Of a DNA stretch of 64,000 nt, positions 1-7,360 are shown in pieces. The notes beneath the pieces were generated by a model. That model was not told the origin of the DNA. It worked only from the letters and a program-made list of their open reading frames with translations, and made no database searches. Position 1 is the first letter of the stretch. The number at the start of each line of letters is the position of its first letter. The stretch is taken from positions 79,119 to 143,118 of the forward strand of contig NZ_JALLGW010000004.1 of assembly GCF_023074835.1 (NCBI RefSeq). The letters are read 5' to 3'. A program made the translations under genes and the position numbers. The stretch comes from Halomarina salina (GTDB taxonomy: Archaea; Halobacteriota; Halobacteria; Halobacteriales; Haloarculaceae).

Positions 1-104
1 GACACTATCGAATTTTGGAGACTCGACATGCTACGGCAATCTAACATCGATTGCCGGAGGGGAGGTACTGAGTGCAAGCGACCCCGTCCGTAGAATCGAT
101 TCGT

Positions 105-1067
105 TTAGATCATACTGTACTGCCGGACTTGGTCCTCTTTTTCGATGTGAACCCGATTTTCGTCTTCGAGTAGGTCGAGGTGGCCAATGACTTCAGACAT
201 CCCAGCGAACACCTCGGTTGCCGGCAATTCCGGGAACATCTCTTGCATAACATCGTAAGCAGACATCGGCCCAATCTTGTTGATCAAACCCGCAATGAGC
301 TCTTTTCGGTCATTATGATGTTCAAGCGTCTCTTGAATACGAGCATCGATATCCGTGATATCATCGCCGTGGCCGGCTCGTCCAACTGTCGCATCTACAC
401 GGCGTAATCTGTTGAGCGACTCCAAATAGGTCGGGAGGCTCCTCGTTCGTTCGTCTCCGGCGCCCGGTGTGATAGTCAGGAGAGGGTTCGGGGTAACGTC
501 TTGGAGAACGTGATCCCCAGTAAAGACGACATCGTCAGTTCGGCTGACGAAGCACACCGAACCAGGCGCGTGTCCGGGGGTGTGAATCGCCGTCAGTCCA
601 CCGCCGACATCGATGGTATCGCCGTCGGCTAGTTTGCGATCTACGGCAAATGGCTTCCGGTACTCCGTATACGCTTCCGGGAGCATTAGCGCAGACGCAA
701 TGATATCCTCCGGAACACCCATCGAGAGTAAGAACGGCCTGAAGAACGCCCGTTCGCGTTCGAAGTGTCTATCTGGGCCATTGAGGGCCACGACAGCGTC
801 GCGGTGAGCGACGGTCTTGGCACCGGACTCTTCAACGATTCGGTTGGCCATCCCGAAGTGGTCCATATGGGGATGAGTGAAAAGCACATGGTCCACATCG
901 CTAACTGAGAAACCCTGCTCGTTCAGACCAGCGGAGAGTGCTTCGTACGCTGCTTCTGTATTAGGTCCAGGGTCAAGTAAGGTCGCTTCCGCTCCAGTGA
1001 AGAGGTAACAATTGACTCTACCCACCTCGAACGGAGTTGGAATCTCGATCTGCTGCACAGCGTCCAT
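105..1067 (-). CDS. MBL-fold metallo-hydrolase
   Basis: This 320-residue protein is a metallo-beta-lactamase superfamily hydrolase of the glyoxalase II-like type. The zinc motif THPHMDH lies at about residues 64-70. The downstream histidine of THPGHAPGS and the aspartate of FTGDHVL complete the usual metal site. The C-terminal ~80 residues (after DARIQETLEHH) look like the small helical or winged domain found in longer members. The substrate cannot be read from the sequence. I chose the ATG at 1067, because the longer frame begins with a TTG three codons upstream. It stands alone, and no operon partner is visible on its strand. Confidence 0.9.
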   Translation of the reverse strand: MDAVQQIEIPTPFEVGRVNCYLFTGAEATLLDPGPNTEAAYEALSAGLNEQGFSVSDVDHVLFTHPHMDHFGMANRIVEESGAKTVAHRDAVVALNGPDRHFERERAFFRPFLLSMGVPEDIIASALMLPEAYTEYRKPFAVDRKLADGDTIDVGGGLTAIHTPGHAPGSVCFVSRTDDVVFTGDHVLQDVTPNPLLTITPGAGDERTRSLPTYLESLNRLRRVDATVGRAGHGDDITDIDARIQETLEHHNDRKELIAGLINKIGPMSAYDVMQEMFPELPATEVFAGMSEVIGHLDLLEDENRVHIEKEDQVRQYSMI

Positions 1068-1325
1068 GTACCGCAATCGAAACCCCTCCCTAAAAACCGA
1101 AGCCCAAAAGAGCCAATCTCGAATTATTCCCTGAGCAGTTACCCTCGGAGCAGAGAGGGACGGTTAACGTAGGAACGGTCCTCAAGTCCCAGCCGACTGA
1201 GCCGTTGTAGCAGCCAGACCCCTTAGAGAACCACAATTATTGGGATTTCACTGATGCTCAGGTCGGGCGTTGGTGGATCGACCCGCTGTTGTGGGGTCAG
1301 TTCGCTTGATTCGCCCTCAGACGGC

Positions 1326-1706
1326 TCAGTCATCGGCAGTCGCCTCACCGTTGCCGAAGTGCTGAAAGCTACTGCCGTGTCCACTGTTCGTTCTTACACA
1401 GACGAGCCCGAGATGCTCAATGAGCAGCGGGTCGAACGCCTCCAGGTTCACCCACCCGGGAATCTGTTCGTCACTGCGCCACAGCGCCATGCGGCGCGCA
1501 TGCTTACAGCCACCCTCGGGGTTGTTGTACTGCGCATCCGGGCACGTACAGGCCCTCGTTTCGGCATCCACGGTGTACTCTCGTCCTTCCTCGCTGTACA
1601 CCCAGTATAGCTCTGGCGCGAACTCATACACTGCCAGCAACTCACTCAGCGCCCGGACGTCTCGTGGGGCGGTCATCGCCAGCGACTCCCCACTGTCGAC
1701 GCTCAT
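1326..1706 (-). CDS. SWIM zinc-finger protein
   Basis: A 126-residue protein with a SWIM-type zinc finger in the middle: TRACTCPDAQ followed by GGCKHARR gives the CxC...CxH ligand pattern. SWIM domains bind nucleic acid or protein, and small stand-alone versions are common on haloarchaeal plasmids. The start overlaps the stop of the upstream 60-residue gene by four bases (ATGA at 1703-1706), so the two are probably translated together. Its partner is unknown. Confidence 0.85.
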   Translation of the reverse strand: MSVDSGESLAMTAPRDVRALSELLAVYEFAPELYWVYSEEGREYTVDAETRACTCPDAQYNNPEGGCKHARRMALWRSDEQIPGWVNLEAFDPLLIEHLGLVCVRTNSGHGSSFQHFGNGEATADD

Positions 1707-1885
1707 CGCCGCTCACCGCACCGGCAGTGCGTCTGAACGTCCACCCGGCGGAGTGCCTCGACCCCACACCCCGAACACCGGTAGTAGCACACCCCAGTCG
1801 ACCGCCCGTAGCAGTCGTACTCCGGATGCGGACCGGTGATACTCATCTCGTGATTCGACTCTTCGTAGCTTTCTACGTCGTTCAT
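1703..1885 (-). CDS. Small cysteine-rich (zinc-ribbon-like) protein
   Basis: A 60-residue protein whose C-terminal half holds paired cysteines (YRCSGCG and HCRCGERR), consistent with a zinc ribbon. It is the first gene of a two-gene operon with the SWIM protein, which it overlaps by ATGA. The palindrome CCCCTGAGGGG lies about 33-43 bases upstream of its ATG, next to a TATA-like sequence. The same arrangement precedes the TFB and ArdC-like genes in this window. Its function is unknown. Confidence 0.7.
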   Translation of the reverse strand: MNDVESYEESNHEMSITGPHPEYDCYGRSTGVCYYRCSGCGVEALRRVDVQTHCRCGERR

Positions 1886-1917
1886 GACACGCGAGGGTAC
1901 TCACGAGCACCCCCGCG

Positions 1918-1939
1918 CCCCTCAGGGGGGTGATATACG
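1918..1939 (-). promoter_or_regulatory. CCCCTGAGGGG promoter palindrome, copy 1
   Basis: The perfect 11-base palindrome CCCCTCAGGGG at 1918-1928 sits just downstream (minus-strand sense) of the TATA-like GTATATCACC. It lies 33 bases or more before the ATG at 1885. Close copies occur at 4321, 21037 and 28289, always upstream of a minus-strand start. I infer an operator overlapping the transcription start. Confidence 0.55.
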
Positions 1940-1962
1940 CTACCGGAGTCGCGAGGGCTGAT

Positions 1963-2202
1963 TTACTCCTCGACGGGTTGGATGGCCCGCACCTCGTCGG
2001 CGAGTGCACGGACGTACGCTCGCAGCTCGTCCATGTCCTCCTAGGCTTCCTCGAGCGTGGTCGCCTTCACCTTCGCGGTGATAGTGTCCTGGTCACGTGT
2101 CGCGGTTCCCCGCTTCAACTTCACTGTGAGCGAGACGCCCACGTCGGTACGTTCGATGCAGTCGGTCAACTGTGCGTCCGTCTGCGATGGTTCGTCAGTC
2201 AT
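1963..2202 (-). pseudogene. DUF7389-like small protein, broken by an in-frame amber codon
   Basis: The frame starts at the ATG at 2202 (MTDEPSQTDAQLTD) and matches the haloarchaeal family I remember as DUF7389, with the hallmark DVGVSLTVKLKRGT. It hits TAG at 2041-2043 after 53 codons (TTLEEA-stop). Beyond the stop the same frame stays open for 25 further codons, reading EDMDELRAYVRAL and ending EVRAIQPVEE with TAA at 1963. That is the expected C-terminal helix of the family. A single G-to-T change (GAG to TAG) explains it. Either the gene is newly dead, the base is a sequencing error, or the stop is read through. The promoter region at 2231-2256 carries a degenerate copy of the TATA/palindrome motif. 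Confidence 0.75.
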
Positions 2203-2230
2203 GATTCGAGGATGCGTATCAGCACCCTCA

Positions 2231-2256
2231 CCGCTCGTGGGTACGATAAACACCAC
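2231..2256 (-). promoter_or_regulatory. GTGTTTATCG promoter element, degenerate palindrome
   Basis: On the minus strand GGTGGTGTTTATCG is followed by TACCCACGAGCGG, where other copies have CCCCTGAGGGG. It lies about 30-40 bases before the ATG of the broken DUF7389-like gene. The TATA part is identical to that of the TFB promoter copy at 4334-4346, but the palindrome is decayed. Confidence 0.4.
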
Positions 2257-2299
2257 CGAGCAGTCACACCCGGTTCGCAACCACCTGCTCACCACCTGC

Positions 2300-2794
2300 T
2301 CAGAAGTGGACGTCGGCGGGAACGATCCACAACGAATGCTCGTCATCCGCGTCGAGAACTCGGTCGAGCGCCTCACGATGGCGAATCCCCTGGCCATGCT
2401 CGTCGTACAGGTACACTGACGGCCCGCGATACGCGCCGAGCGTGCGGCAGGCGTGGCGGGCCATCTCGTTGCCCATCAATTCCTCATCAGAGTACTCTGT
2501 GAGTGCCTCGCGAACACGCCCGAGTGTCCGGTGGAACTCCTGTTCGGTCGCCTCCCACCCGCTGTCGAGCAGTTGTTGCCCAGCAGGAGAGTCGACCCGA
2601 GCGACCGTCGGCCGGTCGCCCCATCGTGCTGGCCCAGCCACTCTCGACGACGACTCGTCGAACGTCACGTAGTAGTCGAAAACAGGAACCTGCGACAGGT
2701 CACCGCCGGTCAATCCATCGAAGACCGTCTTCGCTGTACTCAACGCGTAATCTGTAGTCGGTGCGCTCACGAGCGCGTAGATGAGTTGGTGCAT
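2300..2794 (-). CDS. Conserved haloarchaeal protein of unknown function
   Basis: A 164-residue acidic protein starting MHQLIYALVSAP and ending LWIVPADVHF. It has a central aromatic stretch (VFDYYVTFDE) and a conserved RWGDRPTV segment. I recognise this as a family found widely on haloarchaeal plasmids, but with no function I can name. I trimmed the start to the ATG at 2794, because the upstream 51 codons have no such character. About 75 bases upstream lies an inverted repeat, GTTACCCCAC...GTGGGGCAAC. Matching repeats stand before the DUF6788-like gene at 51557 and its relic at 57.8 kb, suggesting shared control. Confidence 0.75.
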   Translation of the reverse strand: MHQLIYALVSAPTTDYALSTAKTVFDGLTGGDLSQVPVFDYYVTFDESSSRVAGPARWGDRPTVARVDSPAGQQLLDSGWEATEQEFHRTLGRVREALTEYSDEELMGNEMARHACRTLGAYRGPSVYLYDEHGQGIRHREALDRVLDADDEHSLWIVPADVHF

Positions 2795-2867
2795 TCCAGA
2801 ACTCCTCTGGCTCCGATTGAGTCGAAGCCAGCACCCCTGCTGGCGACGACAGACACCACGCGGCTCG

Positions 2868-2907
2868 GTTACCCCACGCTCGAACTCGTGTCGAACTGTG
2901 GGGCAAC
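2868..2907. promoter_or_regulatory. Inverted repeat GTTACCCCAC-N20-GTGGGGCAAC
   Basis: Arms at 2868-2877 and 2898-2907 with a 20-base spacer, upstream of the gene starting at 2794. The arms match those at 51513-51555 (spacer 23) and 57746-57786 (spacer 21), with one mismatch here. A regulator binding two half sites about three helical turns apart would fit. Confidence 0.5.
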
Positions 2908-3022
2908 TAATCCACGAATGTGGCGGACGGACAAGGCAGCTGGCCAATCATCTACAGACGAAAAACGGACGAACAGTATCGTGTATCAGATACCCCGATG
3001 GGCACGCGCTTCTCGCCCTGGC

Positions 3023-3247
3023 TCAGGTTGGCGTCACGTACAGGCAGTCGTCGACGGCGTATAGATAGCCCTTCGAGAGGAGTTCGTCGAGGAAGACGTC
3101 AGCGTCGCCAGAATCGATCCCGACGTCGGTGAGCACCGTCGTTGCCTCTTCACGAGTCAGTCCCTCGGCTCGATTGATCGGTTCGTCCAGAGTCTCGAGG
3201 GCATCGGTTGCAGCGGGACTCAACCGTGTGCGGTCGTTTCGGGGCAT
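3023..3247 (-). CDS. Small hypothetical protein, possible winged helix
   Basis: A 74-residue acidic protein from the ATG at 3247 (MPRNDRTRLSPAATDAL), ending YLYAVDDCLYVTPT. Alternating helices followed by a two-strand hairpin at the end resemble a small winged-helix fold. This is inferred only from the predicted shape. An in-frame start 13 codons upstream is less likely. It lies between the TFB gene and the conserved hypothetical protein on the same strand, with 94 bases separating it from TFB. Confidence 0.55.
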   Translation of the reverse strand: MPRNDRTRLSPAATDALETLDEPINRAEGLTREEATTVLTDVGIDSGDADVFLDELLSKGYLYAVDDCLYVTPT

Positions 3248-3341
3248 ACGCCGGATAGCGTATGATTGCGTCTCAGTGGGTATCAACCTATGGCAGCCAT
3301 TCGACAGACGACCGAGGAAAGAGGAGACGGCGAGGCCGCGC

Positions 3342-4283
3342 TCAGACGATATCGACCTCGATATGCTCGCGCAGTTCGGTCCAGCGCGCTCTGAGCGTGA
3401 CTGTCGACACGTCGGCCGCCTTTGCGAGTTCCCCCTGCGTCACCTCTTCGACGCGCGCCTCGGCAACCAGATACAGCGCAGCGGCAGCCACCCCGGCGGG
3501 ATGCTTCCCGTTGGTCAATCCACGCTCCTGGGCCTGCTCGGTGACGTGCGCCGCCTGTCGGCGCGTCCCATCTGAGAGCCCGACCGTCGAGGCGAGTCCG
3601 GGCACGTACGCCCCCGGCGGGACGGGCACCGAGGGCAAGGAGAGTTCGCGATTCAGCACCGAATAGGCGTTCTCGACTCTGTTCTGCGACACGCGAGCGG
3701 GTGCGGCGACGTCACCACAGGTCCGCGGCAACCCGTTCGTCCGACAGATCGCGTACACCGCTCCGGCGGCCATCGCTTCGACCGACCGTCCCGGAAGCAG
3801 GTCCTCGCGCTGGGCCCGGCGGAACAGGGCACACGCCTGCTCGACGATGCCGTCTGTGAGACCCATCGCGCCCGCGATTCGTCGCACTTCGCCCAGGCCG
3901 TGCGCGAGATTTCGGTCAGCCGTCGACTGCCATTTCGCGCGGGAGTGCTCCCGGCGGAGTCGCGAGAGCTGCCGCCGTTTCCGCCCTGGAAGAGTCTTTC
4001 CACGCCCATCGCGCTTTCGACCAATCTCAGTCGACAGCCCCCAGTCGTGCCGTCGCTCGGTAAGCGGTGCGCCGGTTCGTTCACGCTCCTCTGTTTCGAA
4101 CGGACGCCACTCCGGCCCACGGTCGACGCGCTGGCCGTCGAGGATGAGACCACAGTCCTCGCAGACAGTCTCTTGCGTAGTCGTCCGCACCACCCCATCG
4201 CACTCCGGACAACGTTGCGTGTACTGGGTGGTCGCTTCTCGATGCTCGTCGAAGCCCGTCTGGTAGATATCTCGAATCGACAT
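3342..4283 (-). CDS. tfb: Transcription initiation factor IIB (TFB)
   Basis: A 313-residue general transcription factor that bridges TBP-bound promoters and RNA polymerase. The N-terminal zinc ribbon has its ligands at C25, C28, C41 and C44 (CPEC and CEDC). The B-reader region follows (GPEWRPFETEERERTGAPLT). Two cyclin-like repeats run from about residue 110 to the end, and the second carries a helix-turn-helix (GELAKAADVSTVTLRARW). Haloarchaea encode several TFBs, and plasmid-borne copies act as alternative factors. The ATG at 4283 was chosen for the conserved SIRDIY start. The promoter carries the CCCCTGAGGGG palindrome 38 bases upstream. The cassette array begins just beyond it. Confidence 0.95.
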   Translation of the reverse strand: MSIRDIYQTGFDEHREATTQYTQRCPECDGVVRTTTQETVCEDCGLILDGQRVDRGPEWRPFETEERERTGAPLTERRHDWGLSTEIGRKRDGRGKTLPGRKRRQLSRLRREHSRAKWQSTADRNLAHGLGEVRRIAGAMGLTDGIVEQACALFRRAQREDLLPGRSVEAMAAGAVYAICRTNGLPRTCGDVAAPARVSQNRVENAYSVLNRELSLPSVPVPPGAYVPGLASTVGLSDGTRRQAAHVTEQAQERGLTNGKHPAGVAAAALYLVAEARVEEVTQGELAKAADVSTVTLRARWTELREHIEVDIV

Positions 4284-4320
4284 TGCTGATGTCGCGAGGC
4301 ACTGTTTAGAACGCCCCACA

Positions 4321-4346
4321 CCCCTCAGGGGGCGATAAACACCACC
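4321..4346 (-). promoter_or_regulatory. CCCCTGAGGGG promoter palindrome, copy 2
   Basis: CCCCTCAGGGG at 4321-4331 is followed on the plus strand by GATAAACACCACC (4334-4346), so the minus strand reads GGTGGTGTTTATCGC then CCCCTGAGGGG. The TFB ATG is 38 bases further on. The T-rich TTTATC is in TATA position and the palindrome would cover the transcription start. Confidence 0.6.
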
Positions 4347-4390
4347 GCTGGCGTGGTGAGCGACGTAGATCGTGTTGGTAGTTGATACTT

Positions 4391-4448
4391 GTCACTGACG
4401 GCGTGCATCGTTTGCCGCAAATGATAGACTCAGAGCGTGAGTGTATCA
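4391..4448 (-). repeat. Array repeat, left terminal copy (inverted)
   Basis: On the minus strand the left half TGATACACTCACGCTCTGAG (4448 downward) is followed by a variant right half, GGCAAACGATGCACGCC then CAGTGA (4417-4391). The same variant right half closes the array at 15506-15531 in the opposite orientation. This copy lies just 3' of the lipoprotein gene ending at 4464. Confidence 0.6.
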
Positions 4449-4463
4449 ATTCGAGCTGGTAGA

Positions 4464-4865
4464 TTACGACTCGGCTGACGAAGTGCTCTCGGTGTTCTCA
4501 CGCTGTCGCTGCTCGTCGGTTGGAACTTCGGTGAATAGATACCGCGTATCGTCCGTCTCTGCGTATATCTTCAGATTCTGCTCACGGCGCAGTCCATCGA
4601 CTTCAAGCTCGGCACCTTCGGTGGAGAGGATGTGCTTCTCAGAGGGACCAGATGCGTTGGTCACCTCCGCCACGAGTTGGGTAGCATTGCCTAAGCTATC
4701 GACCGTCACTGACGCGGTACATGGAGGGTCCTGTAATTCAATGCAGTTGTACTCAGAACTCACCGCAATCATGTCCTCCGAGTCGTCTCCTGTCAGTCCA
4801 GACGCTCCCGAACAACCAGCGGTGGCGGCTGTCCCAATCAGGGCGAGGAGGGCGCGACGTTTCAT
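4464..4865 (-). CDS. Lipoprotein, array gene 1
   Basis: A 133-residue predicted lipoprotein. The signal MKRRALLALIGTAATAGCSG has a basic start, a hydrophobic core and a lipobox ending in cysteine. The mature part is an acidic beta-rich domain of ~110 residues with a cysteine pair (NCIELQDPPC). I start at the ATG at 4865, though an in-frame ATG three codons upstream is possible. It is bracketed by inverted-orientation array repeats at 4391-4448 and 4909-4944. The signal resembles those of array genes at 5160 and 14898. The surface function is unknown. Confidence 0.75.
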   Translation of the reverse strand: MKRRALLALIGTAATAGCSGASGLTGDDSEDMIAVSSEYNCIELQDPPCTASVTVDSLGNATQLVAEVTNASGPSEKHILSTEGAELEVDGLRREQNLKIYAETDDTRYLFTEVPTDEQRQRENTESTSSAES

Positions 4866-4908
4866 ACGGTCCATCAGCCAACGAGTGGTAAATATCTTCT
4901 GTGAGGAA

Positions 4909-4944
4909 TGATACACTCGCGGCACGAGTCTATCAGCTGTATCA
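4909..4944 (-). repeat. Array repeat, right half (inverted)
   Basis: The reverse strand reads GACTCGTGCCGCGAGTGTATCA, the right end of the array repeat, just upstream of lipoprotein gene 1. The left half is not recognisable beyond GTGATACAGCTGATA. The next copy to the right (5141) points the other way, so array orientation switches between 4945 and 5140. Confidence 0.55.
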
Positions 4945-5140
4945 CACTGGAACAGCATGGAAAAAAGTCGGCGAACTGGTCGCGCCAGCAACCTCGATGG
5001 GGGCCGGTGGTCCACGACGACTCGGGGTGGCGATCGGAGGGTCAGTTCTGAACGGTGCCAGGCGTCGGCTCGGCAGAGGTGGATATTGCATTGTCGAGAG
5101 CCGATTTTCTTTCACCGTAACTCGACTGATTCAACTGTTA
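4945..5140. other. Orientation-switch spacer of the array
   Basis: This is about 195 bases between two right-half repeats that face each other. No gene-like frame, integrase or tRNA was found. In an integron-like model this is where the common entry site of two diverging arrays would lie. Confidence 0.3.
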
Positions 5141-5162
5141 GATGTGTGCCGCGAGTGTATCA
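5141..5162 (+). repeat. Array repeat, right half
   Basis: GATGTGTGCCGCGAGTGTATCA: the right end of the repeat. Its last three bases (TCA) are the stop codon of the minus-strand lipoprotein gene that follows. Confidence 0.6.
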
Positions 5163-5693
5163 CTCTGCAGTCAGTGTCGCCCTCTGTGTTGTCTCGGGAC
5201 CATCGGCTGAGCGCTCGGTGACGCGAATCGTCTCGACAGATGTCTCCGCCGTCGAGATGACGACTTCGTACAGACTGAAGGCCATGTCGCTGTAACACGT
5301 TCGTGGTGCAGGTTCCTTGGTTGTTGGCGCGATAACGAGTCGGAGGTCGTTCTCATCGGTCACGCTCAGTTCCTCAACACCGATTTGCTTGCAACTGCTC
5401 GACCCATAGTACGTTCCACCGGAAACACTGATTGTGCCGCTGTCGTCCCGATAGGCGGTAATAGTGGGCGGAGCCTCGGGAGTCTGGTCGCTGCCTGAAG
5501 ACGGCTCCCACTGAGAGAGACAGTAGGAGAGGTCGCCCCCATCCGTATCCGTCCGTGATGGTGAGCAACTCGGTGTCCCTGTTGGAGTCGCAGGACGAGG
5601 CTCGGCAGGTGAGTCTGAGCCGATAGAGTCGATGCACCCCGAGAGTCCAGCGATACCCGCTGAAATCGAGGCAAGGAGGGCACGGCGGTTCAT
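5160..5693 (-). CDS. Lipoprotein, array gene 2
   Basis: A 177-residue lipoprotein with a twin-arginine-like signal (MNRRALLASISAGIAGLSGC) and a lipobox cysteine at position 20. A threonine/serine/proline-rich linker (PRPATPTGTP) of the kind often O-glycosylated in haloarchaea follows. The mature domain is a beta-rich fold with several cysteines (CSPSR, SYCLSQW, SSCKQIG, RTCYSDM). Its stop codon lies inside the array repeat on its 3' side. It runs against the direction of the array. Function is unknown. Confidence 0.8.
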   Translation of the reverse strand: MNRRALLASISAGIAGLSGCIDSIGSDSPAEPRPATPTGTPSCSPSRTDTDGGDLSYCLSQWEPSSGSDQTPEAPPTITAYRDDSGTISVSGGTYYGSSSCKQIGVEELSVTDENDLRLVIAPTTKEPAPRTCYSDMAFSLYEVVISTAETSVETIRVTERSADGPETTQRATLTAE

Positions 5694-5740
5694 ACACTGA
5701 CCTTCTTTCTGTCCGATAAGTACTTTCGGGGTGGCCGAAT

Positions 5741-5803
5741 GTTAGACCCACGCTCTACGTCTCTCAAACGGGTCAAGTGAAAGATGCGTGCCGCGAGTGT
5801 AAC
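5741..5803 (+). repeat. Array repeat, full copy
   Basis: A 63-base copy from GTTAGACCCACGCTCT to GCGTGCCGCGAGTGTAAC. Both ends differ together from the usual GATACAC/GTGTATC and still pair (GTTA with TAAC), which suggests compensatory change in a hairpin. Confidence 0.7.
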
Positions 5804-5885
5804 CTCAACGTTGGGGAGAAACACGCACCGAAAATCACGGTTACCAGCCAACGATTTATTGGCATTCGTATTGTCAGTTACAGGG

Positions 5886-6257
5886 ATGACTGATATCAAA
5901 TCCCTCGCTGTCGGCGGTTTCGCTGGAGTGGCGGTTGCTGGTATCACCTACGTCGACGGAGTAGAGAGCCTGCAGCTGGTGGTGTGTCTTGGTCTTGTCT
6001 GGGCGTTCGCTGGCTGGTCGTTGACACGGAACCGTCGCCTGCTGAGAGACGCTGATGCGCTCCCCTCAGTGCTGTACGCACTCTTAGTGGTTGGTGTCCC
6101 ATTCTTCGGAGTGCATGCCGACCTCGCGCTCAGCGGACTTCGGGAGCCATTGATGTTCCTCACGATGGGTGTGGCAGCGGCAGGTATCGGACTGGGCGCG
6201 GAGATAAGTGCCCCGACCGAACAGGAACGGACCACGACTGTCGCCACCGCAGACTGA
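5886..6257 (+). CDS. Small four-TM membrane protein
   Basis: A 123-residue membrane protein from the ATG at 5886 (MTDIKSLAVGGFAGVAVAG). About four hydrophobic segments are visible, at residues 8-24, 28-45, 60-76 and 88-104. A short acidic/threonine tail follows. A TATA-like TTTATT about 30 bases upstream fits a leaderless transcript and supports this start over the longer frame. It sits alone between two array repeats. Function is unknown. Confidence 0.7.
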   Translation: MTDIKSLAVGGFAGVAVAGITYVDGVESLQLVVCLGLVWAFAGWSLTRNRRLLRDADALPSVLYALLVVGVPFFGVHADLALSGLREPLMFLTMGVAAAGIGLGAEISAPTEQERTTTVATAD

Positions 6258-6275
6258 CGTCGAATACGTCGTAGC

Positions 6276-6339
6276 GACAGACTCACGCTCTACGTTTCTC
6301 AATCGGGTTAAGTGATAGACGTGTGCCGCGAGTGTATCA
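6276..6339 (+). repeat. Array repeat, full copy
   Basis: A 64-base copy running from GACAGACTCACGCTCT to GTGTGCCGCGAGTGTATCA, between the membrane-protein gene and the first of two paralogous lipoproteins. Confidence 0.7.
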
Positions 6340-6395
6340 GTTCGACCAGTTTGCGTGGAGAACTCTTTTACAACTAGTAAGTGTCACGTTCTGAT

Positions 6396-7229
6396 ATGCG
6401 ACGTGCCCTCCCCCTCGCAGTGGTCGCCCTCGTCTGTCTCGCTGGGTGTGGTGGCCTCGTCGGTGATGGCTCAAGTCCTGCCTCCACCTCGACCCCTGCC
6501 GACGTACCGACCGATTCTCCTCTGGTCAACCCGCCTCCCGGACTCTCCGAGGACGGCGTCACCGGCGTACAGACACTCGTCGATGCCCACACCGACGCAC
6601 TCGACAACCGGAGTTTCACCGAACGGAGGAGCGACCGACTGCTGGCCGCGAATGGCACGACCCTCGCGGCGACCAACAGTACGGGGCGCGTGAACGACGC
6701 CCACGACCGAGCGGCGACGTCGTATCGACTCACCGGCATCCCGGCATCGTCCGAACGGTACGTCCCGTGGTTCGACCAGTCGGTGACTCGTCTCGACCAG
6801 TGGTACAACGGGAGCCAGTTCGTCCTTCGTGGCGACGGACCCAACGGAACGATGTACGCGTCCGTTCCGCCGCTCGGCACGCCGACGTGGGGCCCGACAA
6901 CCGCTCTTGAGCGTTTCTACTACGCCGCCGAGTCGACGAGGGTGTCGAGCGAGAACGGCAGCATCGAGGTGCAACTGGACGGCGTCACGGGCAACTGGTC
7001 CATTGCGAGAGTCTCCGTTACCGTCACCGACGGGACGGTCACCGTGACGATGACCGATGACGGCCGCGTCACACAGTACCGAACTGAGTTCACTGGAACC
7101 TTAGAGAGAGCACCGAACACGACCGTCGAGGGTGAACAGGTGGTCGAGTACACCGCTGTCGGTGAGACGACCGTCGACCGCCCGGAGTGGGTCGACAGTG
7201 CCCGGAATGCGACGACCACCATCAACTGA
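6396..7229 (+). CDS. DUF7537-type lipoprotein, paralogue A
   Basis: A 277-residue lipoprotein. The signal MRRALPLAVVALVCLAGCGG ends in a lipobox. A Ser/Thr/Pro linker follows, then the conserved start PLVNPPPGLSEDGV and a large domain with many N-glycosylation sequons (NRS, NGT, NST, NGS, NTT). I recall this family as DUF7537, common in haloarchaea and of unknown surface role. It is paralogous to the next gene, with the shared anchors DQWYNGSQF and TDDGRVTQYR. I chose the ATG at 6396 over the GTG at 6381, because TATA-like TTTTAC at 6366 predicts a leaderless start. Its TGA is the first three bases of the next repeat. Confidence 0.85.
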   Translation: MRRALPLAVVALVCLAGCGGLVGDGSSPASTSTPADVPTDSPLVNPPPGLSEDGVTGVQTLVDAHTDALDNRSFTERRSDRLLAANGTTLAATNSTGRVNDAHDRAATSYRLTGIPASSERYVPWFDQSVTRLDQWYNGSQFVLRGDGPNGTMYASVPPLGTPTWGPTTALERFYYAAESTRVSSENGSIEVQLDGVTGNWSIARVSVTVTDGTVTVTMTDDGRVTQYRTEFTGTLERAPNTTVEGEQVVEYTAVGETTVDRPEWVDSARNATTTIN

Positions 7230-7275
7230 TACACTCACGCTCTAAGTCTATCATTTGACGGGTGCCTTGTTGGAG
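7227..7275 (+). repeat. Array repeat, left half
   Basis: TGATACACTCACGCTCTAAG starts at the TGA stop of the preceding gene. The right half is degenerate (CAGGAGTGTCGATG near 7278-7291). Confidence 0.6.
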
Positions 7276-7360
7276 ACAGGAGTGTCGATGATGCGAGAGA
7301 GGTAGCCACGCCACAATCGTTTGGCGAACTGATAAGAGTATAACCAGAGAATTGGTTCCT

